NCBI GenBank assembly: GCA_006937955.1
Contig: SSNP01000031.1
Location: 3,341,067 to 3,405,066, forward strand
Reading direction: 5' to 3'
Origin: Pachypanchax playfairii
Taxonomy: Eukaryota > Chordata > Actinopteri > Cyprinodontiformes > Aplocheilidae
DNA length: 64,000 nt
Shown: piece after piece, positions 21,290 to 31,790 of the stretch
Layout of the letters: each line of letters starts with the position of its first letter
How positions within the stretch are numbered: position 1 is the first letter of the stretch
Position numbers and translations under genes: made by a program
The notes under the pieces: generated by a model
The model's database searches: none
Seen by the model: the letters and a program-made list of their open reading frames with translations, nothing else
What the model was told of the DNA's origin: nothing

Positions 21290-23245
21290 ATTTTTAAGAT
21301 TATTCCAGGTCGGAGGAGTTTTGAGGTATTGGCATTTGTGTATAAAAAAATCTTGTTAAGATTATAAGATTGTTAATTAAAATTCTGTATTTTTATCTTT
21401 TAGTATAAGGCCAAATAAAATATCATCAACCATGAAATTATTTATATGAATTTTGTTGGAGATAAGCCAATCCTGAAGGGATTTCCAAAGTGTTGAAATG
21501 TTGTCGCACTCATAAAAGAGATGTTTAGTTGATTCATCATTTTGTTTACATAAGTGACATTTTTCTACATTAAAATTAAATCTAGTTCGTATAAAATAAT
21601 TAGATGGGTAAATATAATTTAAAGTTTTAAAATGGATTTCTTTATACTTCGGGGGTAGAGAGTACTTTAAATACTTAGTTCTCAAAGTTTTAATTTCTTC
21701 TTTTGAAAATTTTTATAGTAAAGAGAATCTGAGTACTGGATTCTAATAAAAGGCTTTATTTCATTTGCTTCTCAGGAAAATATTGTTAAACTTTAAATTT
21801 AATATGTTGAGCCCATCAGCTGCTTGTTTTGAGTCTAGGGTTAGTTATATAACCAATAGAAGTTTTAACTAGATGAAACAGCGCACTTGCAATATTTTTA
21901 ATCACTTTATTATATTCAATTTTAGAAAGATTTTTTAAATTATGTTTATCCTTAAATCCTTAAGTGAAAGAATATCTCCATTCTCATCTTAAATATGTGT
22001 CACCAACCATGTTCCCTTATCCATCCACCTTTGATTAAATATGGTTTTGGTTCTGTCTAAAACAGTTCTATTATTCCATATCAGAACATCAAGAGGACTG
22101 AAGTTATGCTTGAAAACCATTTTTCCAAATAACAGGACTTGTTTGTGGAATTCGGAAGGTTTGACAGGCAACTTATGGATTTCAAAATCACACTTTAATA
22201 GGAGTTCCATTCCCCCAACTTTTTCAAATATTAATTTTGGAATTGCATGCCAAATTTCCTCACCGTTAATTAAAAAGGATTGAAGCCACTTTATTTTTAA
22301 TACTCCATTCAAAATGTCAAAATCTATTGATTTTATGCCACCCCTTTCATAATTTTTAATTGGATCACTTTTTTCAATGTAGTGATACTTGTTCCTACAT
22401 ATAAAGTCAAGATTCATTTTATTTATTTTTTTAACAATTTTAGGAGATATAGCCAATGATAGAGAAGGATATATCAGTCTAGAAAGATATTCCATCTTTG
22501 TTAAAAGTGTTCTTCCAAATAACGTCAGATCCCTTTGGAGCCAATTGTTTAAGAATTTTTTGTTTCTTTTCTACTGTGTTCAGAAAGTTCTTTTGGTTTT
22601 TATCATTTGGTACATTAGTAATGTAAACACCTAGATAACAGACTTCTTTTTTAAAAGGGATATTAAGTCTCAGAGCCTTAATGTATTTTTATTATTTCAC
22701 ATTTATCAATATTAAGATTTAATCCTGACGCCTCTGAAAATAATTTAATTGTTTTTAAAGCTATTGGGATTTGGTTTCTGTCTTTTAAGAACAGCGTTGT
22801 ATCGTCTGCTAATTGACTTACTAAGATTGATTTATTATTTATTTTTAGACCATTGAGTTCAGAAGATCTTAGATGAATATTGAGTAGCGCAGTGACTAAT
22901 ATGAATAAGAGGGGGGAAAGACTGCATCCTTGCCTGATAACTCATCTATTTAGAAAACTAGGGCAGGTTCCTTCAGAAAGTGAAACAGAACTATTAATAT
23001 CTTTATGTAACATAGAGATTATATTTTAGAATTTTTTGCCAAAACCAAAGAGTTTTAGAGTTCTAAAAATAAACATATGTTCTACAGAGTCAAACGCTTT
23101 TCTAAAATCCAAGAATAAAATCAATCCGTCATCTGGGAATAAAGATTTGTAATCCATAATGTCAAGTACCATACAAATATTATTGTGTATTGATCTTCCT
23201 TAAAAAAAAACTTGATTGAGTTGGACTAATAATGTTTAATAAACC
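21290..23245 (-). mobile_element. L1/Tx1-like LINE, 5'-truncated and decayed
   Basis: - strand pieces of ORF2. C-terminal Cys-His region at 21685-21377 (CHLCKQNDESTKHLFYEC). Upstream portion at 22495-21989 (SRLIYPSLSLAISPKI, ILNGVLKIKWLQSF). RT box LADDTTLFLKDRNQIP near 22810. Several frameshifts. It is shared with the other duplication copy up to 22655, so it predates the duplication. The upstream 0.6 kb is unique to this copy. Confidence 0.8.
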
Positions 23246-23425
23246 CTTTTAACAAACAAGGAATAATCAAATTAATACCCAAACCTGGTAAAGACAAGCG
23301 ATTTCTAAATAATCTGAGACCAATAATTTTGTTAAACGCTGACTATAAAATCTTGACTACTGCATTGGCTTCTAGATTGAAAAAGGGTTTATTAAACATT
23401 ATTAGTCCAACTCAATCAGGTAAAG
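23246..23425 (+). mobile_element. Inverted 5' segment of the L1-like LINE
   Basis: Reads as RT on the + strand (LIPKPGKDKRFLNNLRPI, ILLNADYKILTTALASRLKK), opposite to the rest of the element. The last 40 bp repeat, in inverse orientation, the end of the - strand part (23206-23245). This head-to-head layout is the 5' inversion typical of L1 integration. Confidence 0.8.
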
Positions 23426-23754
23426 CATTGAGGGTTTTTTTTCCTCTAATCGAGGGTTCCACCACAGGAGAAGAAACCATACCCACACATGCACGCACTA
23501 CCCGGGTAGATTGTTTTTTTTTTCTCAGAGCTCTGAATATTCTTTTAATTTTATTTTTTTTCTCATCATCAACATATTTTTTTATTTCCACACCAACCAG
23601 AGTTGGTTGATCGAAGTGGAACTGAATGACAGATGTCAAAGGAACAGCAGTATATAGACACTGAACTGATTGACTGAGGGGGGATTATATTAATATTGGT
23701 ACTAAAAATATTGTTCTAAAAAGTATTTGCTCTTATCTAAGAGACCCATCAGCA

Positions 23755-23756
<2 letters not shown>
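23426..23756. other. AT-rich spacer, nothing recognised
   Basis: Contains T-runs (23511-23521, 23551-23560). No family resemblance found. Confidence 0.4.
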
Positions 23757-23828
<72 letters not shown>

Positions 23829-23848
23829 ATGCATATATATATATATAT
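23757..23848. repeat. (TA)n/(TG)n microsatellite
   Basis: About 54 bp of alternating TA, then TG, then TA again. A - strand open frame across it (MHTHTHTHIYIYI) is low-complexity and not a gene. Confidence 0.95.
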
Positions 23849-23876
23849 TGCCCTCTACTGACCTAATTGTATCATA

Positions 23877-25478
23877 CAGTGGGGCAAAAAAGTATTTAGT
23901 CAGCCACCAATTGTGTAAGTTCTCCCACTTAAAAAGATCAGAGAGGCCTGTAATTTTCATCATAGGTATACCTCAACTATGAGAGACAAAATGAGGAAAA
24001 AAAATCCAGAAAATCACATTGTCTGATTTTTAAAGAATTTATTTGCAAATTATGGTGGAAAATAAGTATTTAGTCAATAACAAAAGTTAATCTCAATACT
24101 TTGTTATATAGCCTTTGTTGGCAATGACAGAGGTCAAACGTTTTCTGTAAGTCTTCACAAGGTTTTCACACACTGTTGCTGGTATTTTGGCCCATTCCTC
24201 CATGCAGATCTCCTCTAGAGCAGTGATGTTTTGGGGCTGACGCTGGGCAACACGGACTTTCAACTCCCTCCAGAGATTTTCTATGGGGTTGAGATCTGGA
24301 GACTGGCTAGGCCACTCCAGGACCTTGAAATGCTTCTTACGAAGCCACTCCTTCGTTGCCCGGGCGGTGTGTTTGGGATCATTGTCATGCTGAAAGACCC
24401 AGCCACGTCTCATTTTCAATGCCCTTGCTGATGGAAGGAGGTTTTCACTCAAAATCTTACGATACATGGCCCCATTCATTCTTTCCTTTACACGGATCAG
24501 TCGTCCTGGTCCCCTTGCAGAAAAACAGCCCCAAAGCATGATGTTTCCACCCCCATGCTTTACAGTAGGTATGGTGTTCTTTGGATCCAACTCAGCATTC
24601 TTTCCCCTCCAAACACGACAAGTTGAGTTTCTACCAAAAAGTTCTATTTTGGTTTCATCTGACCATATGATGTTCTCCCAATCCTCTTCTGGATCATCCA
24701 AATGCTCTCTAGCAAACCGCAGACGGGCCTGGACGTGTCCTGGCTTCAGCAGGGGGACACGTCTGGCACTGCAGGATTTGAGTCCCTGGCGGCGTAGTGT
24801 GTTACTGATGGTAGCCTTTGTTACTTTGGTCCCAGCTCTCTGCAGGTCATTCACTAGGTCCCTCCGTGTGGTTCTGGGATTTTTGCTCACCGTTCTTGTG
24901 ATCATTTTGACCCCACGGGGTGAGATCTTGCGTGGAGCCCCAGATCGAGGGAGATTATCAGTGGTCTTGTATGTCTTCCATTTTCTAATAATTGCTCCCA
25001 CAGTTGATTTCTTCACACCAAGCTGCTTACCTATTGCAGATTCAGTCTTCCCAGCCTGGTGAAGGTCTACAATTTTGTTTCTGGTGTCCTTTGACAGCTC
25101 TTTGGTCTTGGCCATAGTGGAGTTTGGAGCGTGACTGTTTGAGGTTGTGGACAGGTGTCTTTTATACTGATAACGAGTTCACACAGGTGCCATTAATACA
25201 GGTAACGAGTGGAGGACCGAGGAGCCTCTTAAAGAAGTTACAGGTCTGTGAAAGCCAGAAATCTTACTTGTTTGTAGGTGACCAAATACTTATTTTCCAC
25301 CATAATTTGCAAATAAATTCTTTAAAAATCAGACAATGTGATTTTCTGGATTTTTTTTCCTCATTTTGTCTCTCATAGTTGAGGTATACCTATGATGAAA
25401 ATTACAGGCCTCTCTGATCTTTTTAAGTGGGAGAACTTACACAATTGGTGGCTGACTAAATACTTTTTTGCCCCACTG
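23877..25478 (-). mobile_element. Tc1/mariner transposon, full length, copy 2
   Basis: 1602 bp, flanked by TA (23875-23876, 25479-25480), inverted relative to copies 1 and 3. Same ends and internal sequence as copy 1. Confidence 0.97.
24093..25115 (-). CDS. Tc1 transposase (340 aa), copy 2
   Basis: Same residues as copy 1 throughout as read by eye. Two helix-turn-helix units (1-125) and DD34E catalytic residues D153, D244 and E279 are present, with no stop or frameshift. The identity of two copies 12 kb apart in opposite orientation points to recent transposition. Overlapping + strand frames are shadows. Confidence 0.96.
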   Translation of the reverse strand: MAKTKELSKDTRNKIVDLHQAGKTESAIGKQLGVKKSTVGAIIRKWKTYKTTDNLPRSGAPRKISPRGVKMITRTVSKNPRTTRRDLVNDLQRAGTKVTKATISNTLRRQGLKSCSARRVPLLKPGHVQARLRFAREHLDDPEEDWENIIWSDETKIELFGRNSTCRVWRGKNAELDPKNTIPTVKHGGGNIMLWGCFSARGPGRLIRVKERMNGAMYRKILSENLLPSARALKMRRGWVFQHDNDPKHTARATKEWLRKKHFKVLEWPSQSPDLNPIENLWRELKVRVAQRQPQNITALEEICMEEWAKIPATVCENLVKTYRKRLTSVIANKGYITKY

Positions 25479-25480
25479 TA

Positions 25481-25919
25481 AGTGTATTAAAATTTTATGA
25501 CTGTCAATGAAAGCAGTGGGCGGAGTTTGCAATTTAAAGGTCAAAAATAGAGAGAAAGGGGGCACTGTTTAAGCAATTTGCCACGCCCGCATGATTTTTC
25601 TACTCAGGTATGTTAAGGTACTTACAAAGATTAATTTTATGTAGTTTTGTCTGATCATGCATGTTGATTTTACAGCAAGAAATGTGTTGATGGCGAGAAT
25701 TTTTAAGTGGTGCTGAGGCGACGCCTTAAATGATAGAGCCCTAAAATTTTAAGCCTTGTTAGAGCTACTCATTGGCTGTTTCAAGAGCCTGGTCGCTGTA
25801 GATTTATTGATGGAGGCCAGAGTATGACCCCCAAACACTAAAACATGACACATCTGGTTCTAAGTGGGCGAGGCCAAAGTAATCACAAAATTTCAATGTA
25901 TAGATTTGTTCAGGACCAC
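25481..25919. repeat. Unclassified fish interspersed repeat, left part
   Basis: Contains phrases such as AAACATGACACATCTGGTTC and GTGGGCGAGGCC, repeated in diverged form near 32455-32490. It appears to be one piece of a long low-copy tandem repeat interrupted by the LINE insertion. Confidence 0.45.
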
Positions 25920-26015
25920 ATTATGATCATCCATGTGCATTTTGGTCCACATCAGAGAAATCTTTAGAAAGTTATAAGAGTTTGTTTTTTCATATTTTTT
26001 TGGCTTGAAGACAAA
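25920..26015 (+). repeat. Left copy of 96-bp direct repeat flanking the LINE
   Basis: Matches 31791-31886 with one substitution seen (ATAAGAG versus ATGAGAG). It directly abuts both ends of the LINE, so it is read as an unusually long target-site duplication. Confidence 0.85.
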
Positions 26016-26071
26016 TCAATCTCTCCCAAATCAAAATTAACAGTGAAATAACACAGCAAATCCTGCTGGAG

Positions 26072-27915
26072 TTGAAGAGAAAGAGAAGAGGACGCAGGGC
26101 AGGAGTGAAGCAAAGAGAAAAGCGGTGGAGATTTAAACCGTTTCTTCCAACTGTTATGATGGGTAACGTCAGATCGCTAGCTAACAAAACGGACAAGCTC
26201 GAGGTGCTAACCAGGTCCCAGAGAGAGTACAGAGAATGCAGTTTTATGTGTTTCACCGAGACGTAGCTGCATGAACACATCCCGGACAGTAACGTGTCTG
26301 TACACGGCTTTATGACGGTCCGCGCAGACCGCAGTAAGCAACTCAGCGGGAAGCTGAGGGGAGGTGGTATCGTAGTGCTGGTTAACCAGCGTTGGTGTCA
26401 TCCTGGACATGTCACCGTGAAGGAGAAGATCTGTACGAGGGACATCGAACTGTTAGCTGTGAGTTTCCGTCCATATTATTTACCCAGAGAGTTTACCTGT
26501 GTTATTCTGGTAGCGATTTATATAATACCTGGTACCGCTCCAGAAACTGCCTGTGATGTCATCAGCTCCGTTGTTGCAAGGCTACAAACACAGCATCCAA
26601 ACTCAGTTATGGCGATCTCTGGAGACTTCAACAATGTCTCCCTCTCTACAGCTTTACCAACATTCCAACAGTTTGTCAGCTGCTCCACCAGAGAAAATAA
26701 GACGTTGGACTTATTTTATGTAAATATTAAAAATGCATACAGCTCCTCTGCCCTGCCACCTTTAGGAAGATCTGACCATAATCTGGTTTTTCTCACCTCC
26801 ACCTACAAGCCCATCGTTCATCAGCAACCAGTGATCACAAAAACCATCAAAACCTGGTCTAATGATGCTGAAGGTGCTCTGAAAAGTTGCTTTGAGGCTA
26901 CGGACTGGAATGTCCTCTGTGAACCCCATGGAGACAACATCAACACCATGACTGAGTGTGTGACAGATTATATAAACTTCTGTGTGGACAGCATCGTACC
27001 AACAAGAACTGTGAGGTGCTTCCCCAATAACAAACCCTGGATCACCAGAGACCTGAAAAAGCTGCTGAACATCAAAAAGAAAGCCTTCAGGGATGGTGAC
27101 AGGGAGTTATTAAAGACAACACAAAAACAACTTAAAGTACAAACCAGGAAGTGCAAGGAGGACTACAGGAAGAAGCTAGAGAGTCAGCTCCAGCAGAACA
27201 ACGTGAGGGATGTGTGGTCTGGAATGAAGAAGATCACCGGCTTCAAGGTAAAGGGGGACAAGACTGATGGAGGTCTGGACAGAGCTAATGAATTGAACAT
27301 GTTCTTCAACAGGTTTAGTTCCCCCTCTGCCTCCAGCCCCACAGACCACACACCCTCCATGACCCCACAGCTTTCCTGTCACACCTCCACTCCGTCACCC
27401 TGCAGCTCAGTCATGGACCAGAACACTGCTTCATCTTCCTCCACCTCAGAGCACCCAAAGACCTCCTCTGCCTCCACCTCCACTCTGTCTGTGACCTGCA
27501 ACCAGGTCAAGAAACAACTAGAAAAACTGAACCAGAACAAGGCTGCAGGTCCAGATGGTGTCAGTCCCAGAGTTCTCAAGACCTGCTCAATGCAACTATG
27601 TCCAGTTCTCCAGCACCTCTTCAACACCAGTCTGAGACAGAAAACAGTTCCTGTGCTGTGGAAAACATCCTGCCTTGTTCCAGTACCTAAAAAACCACAA
27701 CCAGCTGAACCAAACGACTATAGACCAGTTGCCCTGACATCTCACGTCATGAAAGTCCTGGAGAGACTCTTACTGGCTCACCTCAACAAGCAGGTCAGCA
27801 CCTTTCAGGACCCATTACAGTTTGCATACCGTAATGGGCTTGGGGTTGAAGATGCCATCATCTACCTGCTTCACAGAGCACACTCTCATCTGGACCAATC
27901 AGGCAGCTGTCACGT
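26072..27915 (+). pseudogene. LINE ORF2, 5' part (endonuclease, RT fingers)
   Basis: One reading frame with a single nonsense codon at 26264-26266. The endonuclease spans about the first 250 codons, followed by a Lys-rich linker (KKLLNIKKKAFRDGD) and the RT start. The frame runs into the LTR element at 27916. Skipping the insert plus one copy of the GCAGC duplication returns to the same frame downstream. Confidence 0.88.
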
Positions 27916-28109
27916 TCTCTGAGAGCTCGGGGCAGGACCCAAGATGCAGGGAGACACGGGAACTCGAAATTCAAAATTAATACTTTTAATGATAACAAAA
28001 AGGCTGACAAGGCAGCAAACACTTACATAAATGGAGGACTCGGGAGGAGAAATACAAGACGACACAAAAAACCCAAGGGCACAGAGAGAGAAAAAAAAAC
28101 TCACAAAAA

Positions 28110-30350
28110 TTAACTCAAAAAGGGTGCCACTAGAAAAAGGCGCAGAAAGTCTGGAGGGCGGCCCGGAGGGCGGCCCGGAGGGCGGCCCGGAGGGCGGCCC
28201 GGAGGGCGGCCTGGAGGCCACAAGGAGAGACTCACAAAGTCTGGAGGACGGCCAGTAGGCCGCGAGGAGAGGCTCAGAAAGTCTAGAGGGCGGCCCGGAG
28301 GCTGCAATGACTGGCGCCGAAGGTCTAGGATGCGGCCTGAGCGCCGCGGAGCGTTGAGGCGCAGCGCACCTGGAATGCAGCATTGGGACGCGTGGAGGCG
28401 CCTGGCGTCAGGAGGGCGGCCGCTACTGCTGGCGGAAAGGCGGCCGCTGATGCTGGATGGTGGAGGTCTAGGAGGTCTGGGAGGTCTAGGATGGCTGGAG
28501 GCTGAGGCGATGTGCACTGGAACCAGTGGATCTGGAGCTGATGGTTCTGGAACTGGCGCTGATGAGTCTGGAACTGGGGATGAAGAGTCTGGAACTGGGG
28601 ATGAAGAGTCTGGAACTGGCGATGAAGAGTCTGGAACTGGCGATGACGAGTCTGGAACTGGCGATGACGAGTCTGGCACTGGCGATGACGAGTCTGGCAC
28701 TGGCGATGACGAGTCCGGCACTGGAGATGACGAGAGATGATGAGTCTGGAACTGGAGATGATGAATCTGGCACAGGAGATGATGAGTCTGGCACAGGAAA
28801 TGATGAGTCTGGCACTGGAGATGATGCGTCTGGCACTGGAGATGAAGAGATTGGAGGACCGTCGCGGACTGGAGCCCGGTCTGGAACCCGGACCCTCTGG
28901 AGGACTGGAGCCCGGTCTGGAACCCGGACCCACCTGGAGGTGGAGGGGCGTCCACCTGGACCCCCTCGGAGACACGGAAAGGTGAAGGAGCGTTCACCTG
29001 GACCCCCTCGGAGACACGGAAGGGTGAAGGAGCGTCCACCTGGACCCCCTCGGAGACACGGAAGGGTGAAGGAGCGTCCACCTGGACCCCCTCGGAGACA
29101 CGGAAGGGTGGAGGAGCGTCCACCTGGACCCCCTCGGAGACACGGAATGGTGGAGGGGCGTCCACCTGGACCCCCTCGGAGACACGGAGGAGTGGAGGAG
29201 CGTCCACCTGGACCCCCTCGGAGACACGGAAAGATGGAGGGGCGTCCACCTGGACCCCCTCGGAGACACGGAGGGATGGAGGAGCGTCCACCTGGACCCC
29301 CTCGGAGACACGGAAGGGTGGAGGAGCGTCCCCCTGGACCCCCTCGGAGACACGGAAGGGTGGAGGAGCGTCCACCTGGACCCCCTCGGAGACACGGAAG
29401 GGTGGAGGGGCGTCCACCTGGACCCCCTCGGAGACACGGAGGAGTGGAGGAGCGTCCACCTGGACCCCCTCGGAGACACGGAAAGATGGAGGGGCGTCCA
29501 CCTGGACCCCCTCGGAGACACGGAGGGATGGAGGAGCGTCCACCTGGACCCCCTCGGAGACACGGAAGGGTGAAGGAGCGTCCACCTGGACCCCCTCGGA
29601 GACACGGAAGGGTGGAGGAGCGTCCCCCTGGACCCCCTCGGAGACACGGAAGGGTGGAGGAGCGTCCACCTGGACCCCCTCGGAGACACGGAAGGGTGGA
29701 GGGGCGTCCACCTGGACCCCCTCGGAGACACGGAGGAGTGGAGGAGCGTCCACCTGGACCCCCTCGGAGACACGGAAAGATGGAGGGGCGTCCACCTGGA
29801 CCCCCTCGGAGACACGGAGGGATGGAGGGGCGTCCACCTGGACCCCCTCGGGGATACGGAGGAATGGAGTACCCGAAACCCCTCCACGGCGTCTGCAGCG
29901 GCGGGGTCTACTGCTCGGCTGAAGCCTCAGGAGCTCAGGCTCTGCGGGGCCGGCTGACAGGCACGGGGCTGGCGCAGCGGCACATGCTGACGGGCACCGG
30001 GCTGCTTCTGTCCGTGATGTGACGGGACTGGGCGGAGGACTGGTTGGACTGGGCGGTTGAGCCACAGGACCTGGTGGTGGCATCTTGGACGACCACAGCT
30101 GCAGGAGCGCTCTTCCCCGGGCTGTGATTACCTCAGTGAGGAGGTGCCGGTACTGGGGAATGAGCGTCAGATAGCGGCTTCCCTGCAGCGTGTCAGCAGC
30201 CAGTTCCAAGGCTGCCCAGATGTCCGAGAGGTCCTGTGAGTGCTGCACTGCGCCCAGGATCTCCACCAGCCTATTCTCCAAATACTCAATCCCCCCCTGG
30301 TCTCCGTCAAGCTGGAGGGAGGGAGAGAGAGCTGACCCTGCTGGGTCCAT
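28110..30350 (-). CDS. Gag-like protein with expanded 14-residue repeats (746 aa)
   Basis: The start is chosen at MDPAG (30350), 20 bp after the LTR; the longer frame begins inside the LTR. Residues 1-120 look like the N-terminal region of sushi-type gypsy gag proteins (MDPAGSALSPS, LIPQYRHLLTEVI). A proline-rich stretch follows. Then come about 21 tandem 14-residue units (RVSEGVQVDAPPPF), then 8-residue units (SSPVPDSS), then PPGRPPGR repeats. No zinc knuckle seen. Both strands are open over the array because the 42-bp unit is stop-free; the 498-aa + strand frame is regarded as a by-product. Function beyond gag-like origin is unknown. Confidence 0.6.
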   Translation of the reverse strand: MDPAGSALSPSLQLDGDQGGIEYLENRLVEILGAVQHSQDLSDIWAALELAADTLQGSRYLTLIPQYRHLLTEVITARGRALLQLWSSKMPPPGPVAQPPSPTSPPPSPVTSRTEAARCPSACAAAPAPCLSAGPAEPELLRLQPSSRPRRCRRRGGVSGTPFLRIPEGVQVDAPPSLRVSEGVQVDAPPSFRVSEGVQVDAPPLLRVSEGVQVDAPPPFRVSEGVQVDAPPPFRVSEGVQGDAPPPFRVSEGVQVDAPSPFRVSEGVQVDAPPSLRVSEGVQVDAPPSFRVSEGVQVDAPPLLRVSEGVQVDAPPPFRVSEGVQVDAPPPFRVSEGVQGDAPPPFRVSEGVQVDAPPSLRVSEGVQVDAPPSFRVSEGVQVDAPPLLRVSEGVQVDAPPPFRVSEGVQVDAPPPFRVSEGVQVDAPSPFRVSEGVQVDAPSPFRVSEGVQVNAPSPFRVSEGVQVDAPPPPGGSGFQTGLQSSRGSGFQTGLQSATVLQSLHLQCQTHHLQCQTHHFLCQTHHLLCQIHHLQFQTHHLSSSPVPDSSSPVPDSSSPVPDSSSPVPDSSSPVPDSSSPVPDSSSPVPDSSSPVPDSSAPVPEPSAPDPLVPVHIASASSHPRPPRPPRPPPSSISGRLSASSSGRPPDARRLHASQCCIPGALRLNAPRRSGRILDLRRQSLQPPGRPLDFLSLSSRPTGRPPDFVSLSLWPPGRPPGRPPGRPPGRPPGRPPDFLRLFLVAPFLS
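28555..28850. repeat. 24-bp minisatellite (SSPVPDSS-coding)
   Basis: Units of GATGACGAGTCTGGAACTGG type, about 12 copies, in frame with the - strand gag-like ORF. Confidence 0.88.
28960..29860. repeat. 42-bp minisatellite with higher-order structure
   Basis: About 21 units of 42 bp (TGGACCCCCTCGGAGACACG plus 22 bp). Variant units recur in blocks of six or seven. For example, the CCCCCTGG variant at 29330 and 29624 is exactly 294 bp apart, so expansion copied multi-unit blocks. Confidence 0.93.
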
Positions 30351-30369
30351 GGTGTGGTCGGAGTGTTCT

Positions 30370-30690
30370 GTCACGTTCTCTGAGAGCTTGGGGCAGGACC
30401 CAAGATGCATAAATGGAGGACTCGGGAGGAGAAACACAAGGTACGTAAGACGACACTCCGACAACTCAAACAGAATTGACACACCCTTTTATACAGACAC
30501 CACACAAAGGAAAGCAATCAACAAGAATTACAAACACCTGGAGAAGAGAGGGAGAGGAAAACGAGCAACAGCTGAGACACAAGGAGAACTGGGAGCACAG
30601 AGTATCATGAAAATAAACCAGAAAATACACAAGAAACACAGGAGGACAAGAAAAACAACAAAACTCTCACACAAAAACATGAATCCTGAC
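30370..30690 (-). repeat. 5' LTR of the retroelement (321 bp)
   Basis: Begins TGTCAGGATTCATG and ends GAACGTGACA on the - strand. The partner copy at 27916 downstream is only partly similar. Confidence 0.75.
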
Positions 30691-31671
30691 AGCAGCACTT
30701 TGAGGGTCATGTTCTTTGACTTCTCAAGTGCTTTTAACACAATTCAGCCTGCTTTGTTATGTGAGAAACTCCATAAATTCCAGGTGGATTCCTCCACAAC
30801 CTCCTGGATTTATGACTACCTCACAAACAGACCACAGTTTGTGAGACTGAAAGGTTGTGTGTCTGAGATGGAGGTCAGCTGCACTGGAGCGCCACAAGGA
30901 ACTGTACTCTCACCATTTCTCTTCACGATGTACACCTCTGACTTCCAGTACAACTCTGAGTCATGTCATCTGCAGAAATACTCTGATGACTCTGCAGTTG
31001 TTGGGTGCATCAGTGAGGGACAAGAAGCTGAGTATAGAGAACTGGTCAGTCAGTTTGTGAAATGGTGCAGTAACAATCGTCTCGTTTTAAATACCAGCAA
31101 AACTAAGGAGATGATTGTTGACTTCAAGAGGAGAAAGAATCAACACAGCAGTATTTCCATCCTAGGAGAGGAGGTAGAGGTGGTGGAGGAATACAAGTAC
31201 GTTGGAGTTCAGCTGGACAACAGACTAGAGTGGAAATGCAACACAGAATACATCTACAAGAAAGGTCAGAGCAGACTCTACTTCTTAAGGAAGCTGAGAT
31301 CTTTTAATGTCTGCACCAAGATGTTGCAAATCTTCTATAGGTCTGTTGTGGAAAGTGCAATCAGCTTTGCAGCCATCTGCTGGGGCAGCAGCATCAGAAC
31401 CAGAGACTTGAAGAGAATCAACAATCTGATCAGGAAAGCTGGATCTGTGCTGGGAGTATCTCTGGAGCCGCTGGAGCTGATTGTACAAAAAAGAATGCTG
31501 GACAAGCTGATGAAGATGATGGAGGACTCTTCTCACCCTCTGCACGACACAGTGATCAAACAACAGAGTGTGTTCAGTGAGAGGCTTCTTCAGGTCCGAT
31601 GCAAGACCGAAAGATACAAAAGATCATTCCTGCCTGCAGCCATTAGCCTCCACAACAAGAACAGACCTTGA
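30691..31671 (+). pseudogene. LINE ORF2, 3' part (RT palm to C-terminus)
   Basis: Continues in frame after the LTR element. FFDFSSAFNTIQP, CTGAPQGTVLSPF and YSDDSAVVG mark the RT palm. VVESAISFAAICWGSS and KRSFLPAAISLHN mark the C-terminal region shared with the LINE fragments at 4.4 and 44.3 kb. Stop TGA near 31669. Confidence 0.88.
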
Positions 31672-31790
31672 TTGTTATTATTATATTATTGTCTTCACTA
31701 TTGTTTTTTATTGTTGGACAAAAAAAAAAAAAAATACTACAACGTTGAATTTCCCTTCTGGGATAAATAAAGTATTTTTCATTTCATTTC

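Larger units (their letters stand above)
14949..22655. repeat. Segmental duplication unit, copy 1 (with Ty3/gypsy insert)
   Basis: Homologous to 36861-43236. Order: (AC)n tract, HIPK-like gene, its promoter, L1-like LINE. Differences from the other copy: a Ty3/gypsy element at 16268-20722, loss of the gene's C-terminal 0.7 kb between about 15084 and 15100, and small indels. Homology stops at TTCTTTTTTAA near 22655/43236. Confidence 0.88.
27916..30690 (-). mobile_element. Non-autonomous LTR retroelement inside the LINE
   Basis: Ends TGTCA..TGACA with a perfect 5-bp duplication GCAGC (27911-27915, 30691-30695). The 5' LTR (- strand) is 30370-30690. Its terminal 40 bp recurs at 27916-27955, and another part (ATAAATGGAGGACTCGGGAG) at 28029. 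The 3' LTR is therefore shortened or rearranged. Only a gag-like ORF is present, with no protease, RT or integrase. No standard TGG primer site follows the 5' LTR. Confidence 0.85.
26016..31790 (+). mobile_element. LINE with endonuclease and RT, split by an LTR element
   Basis: About 3.0 kb of LINE after removing the LTR retroelement at 27916-30690. Apurinic-type endonuclease (MGNVRSLANK, AISGDFNNVSLS, LGRSDHNLVFL), then RT (AAGPDGVSPRVLK, NDYRPVALTSHVMKVLERL, FFDFSSAFNTIQP, GAPQGTVLSPFLF, catalytic YSDDSAV) and a C-terminal segment. TAG at 26264-26266 replaces a Trp codon just after FTET, so it is inactive. The 3' end has an A-run at 31720-31733, AATAAA and a (TTTCA)n tail. Jockey/L2/Rex-type clade. 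Confidence 0.92.

Noticed and set aside
23733..23963. 76-codon His/Tyr/Ile-rich frame
   Set aside because: Translation of a (TA)n/(TG)n microsatellite and a Tc1 end.
28526..30022. 498-codon + strand frame
   Set aside because: Product of stop-free repeats antisense to the gag-like ORF. Kept only as a finding of low interest.
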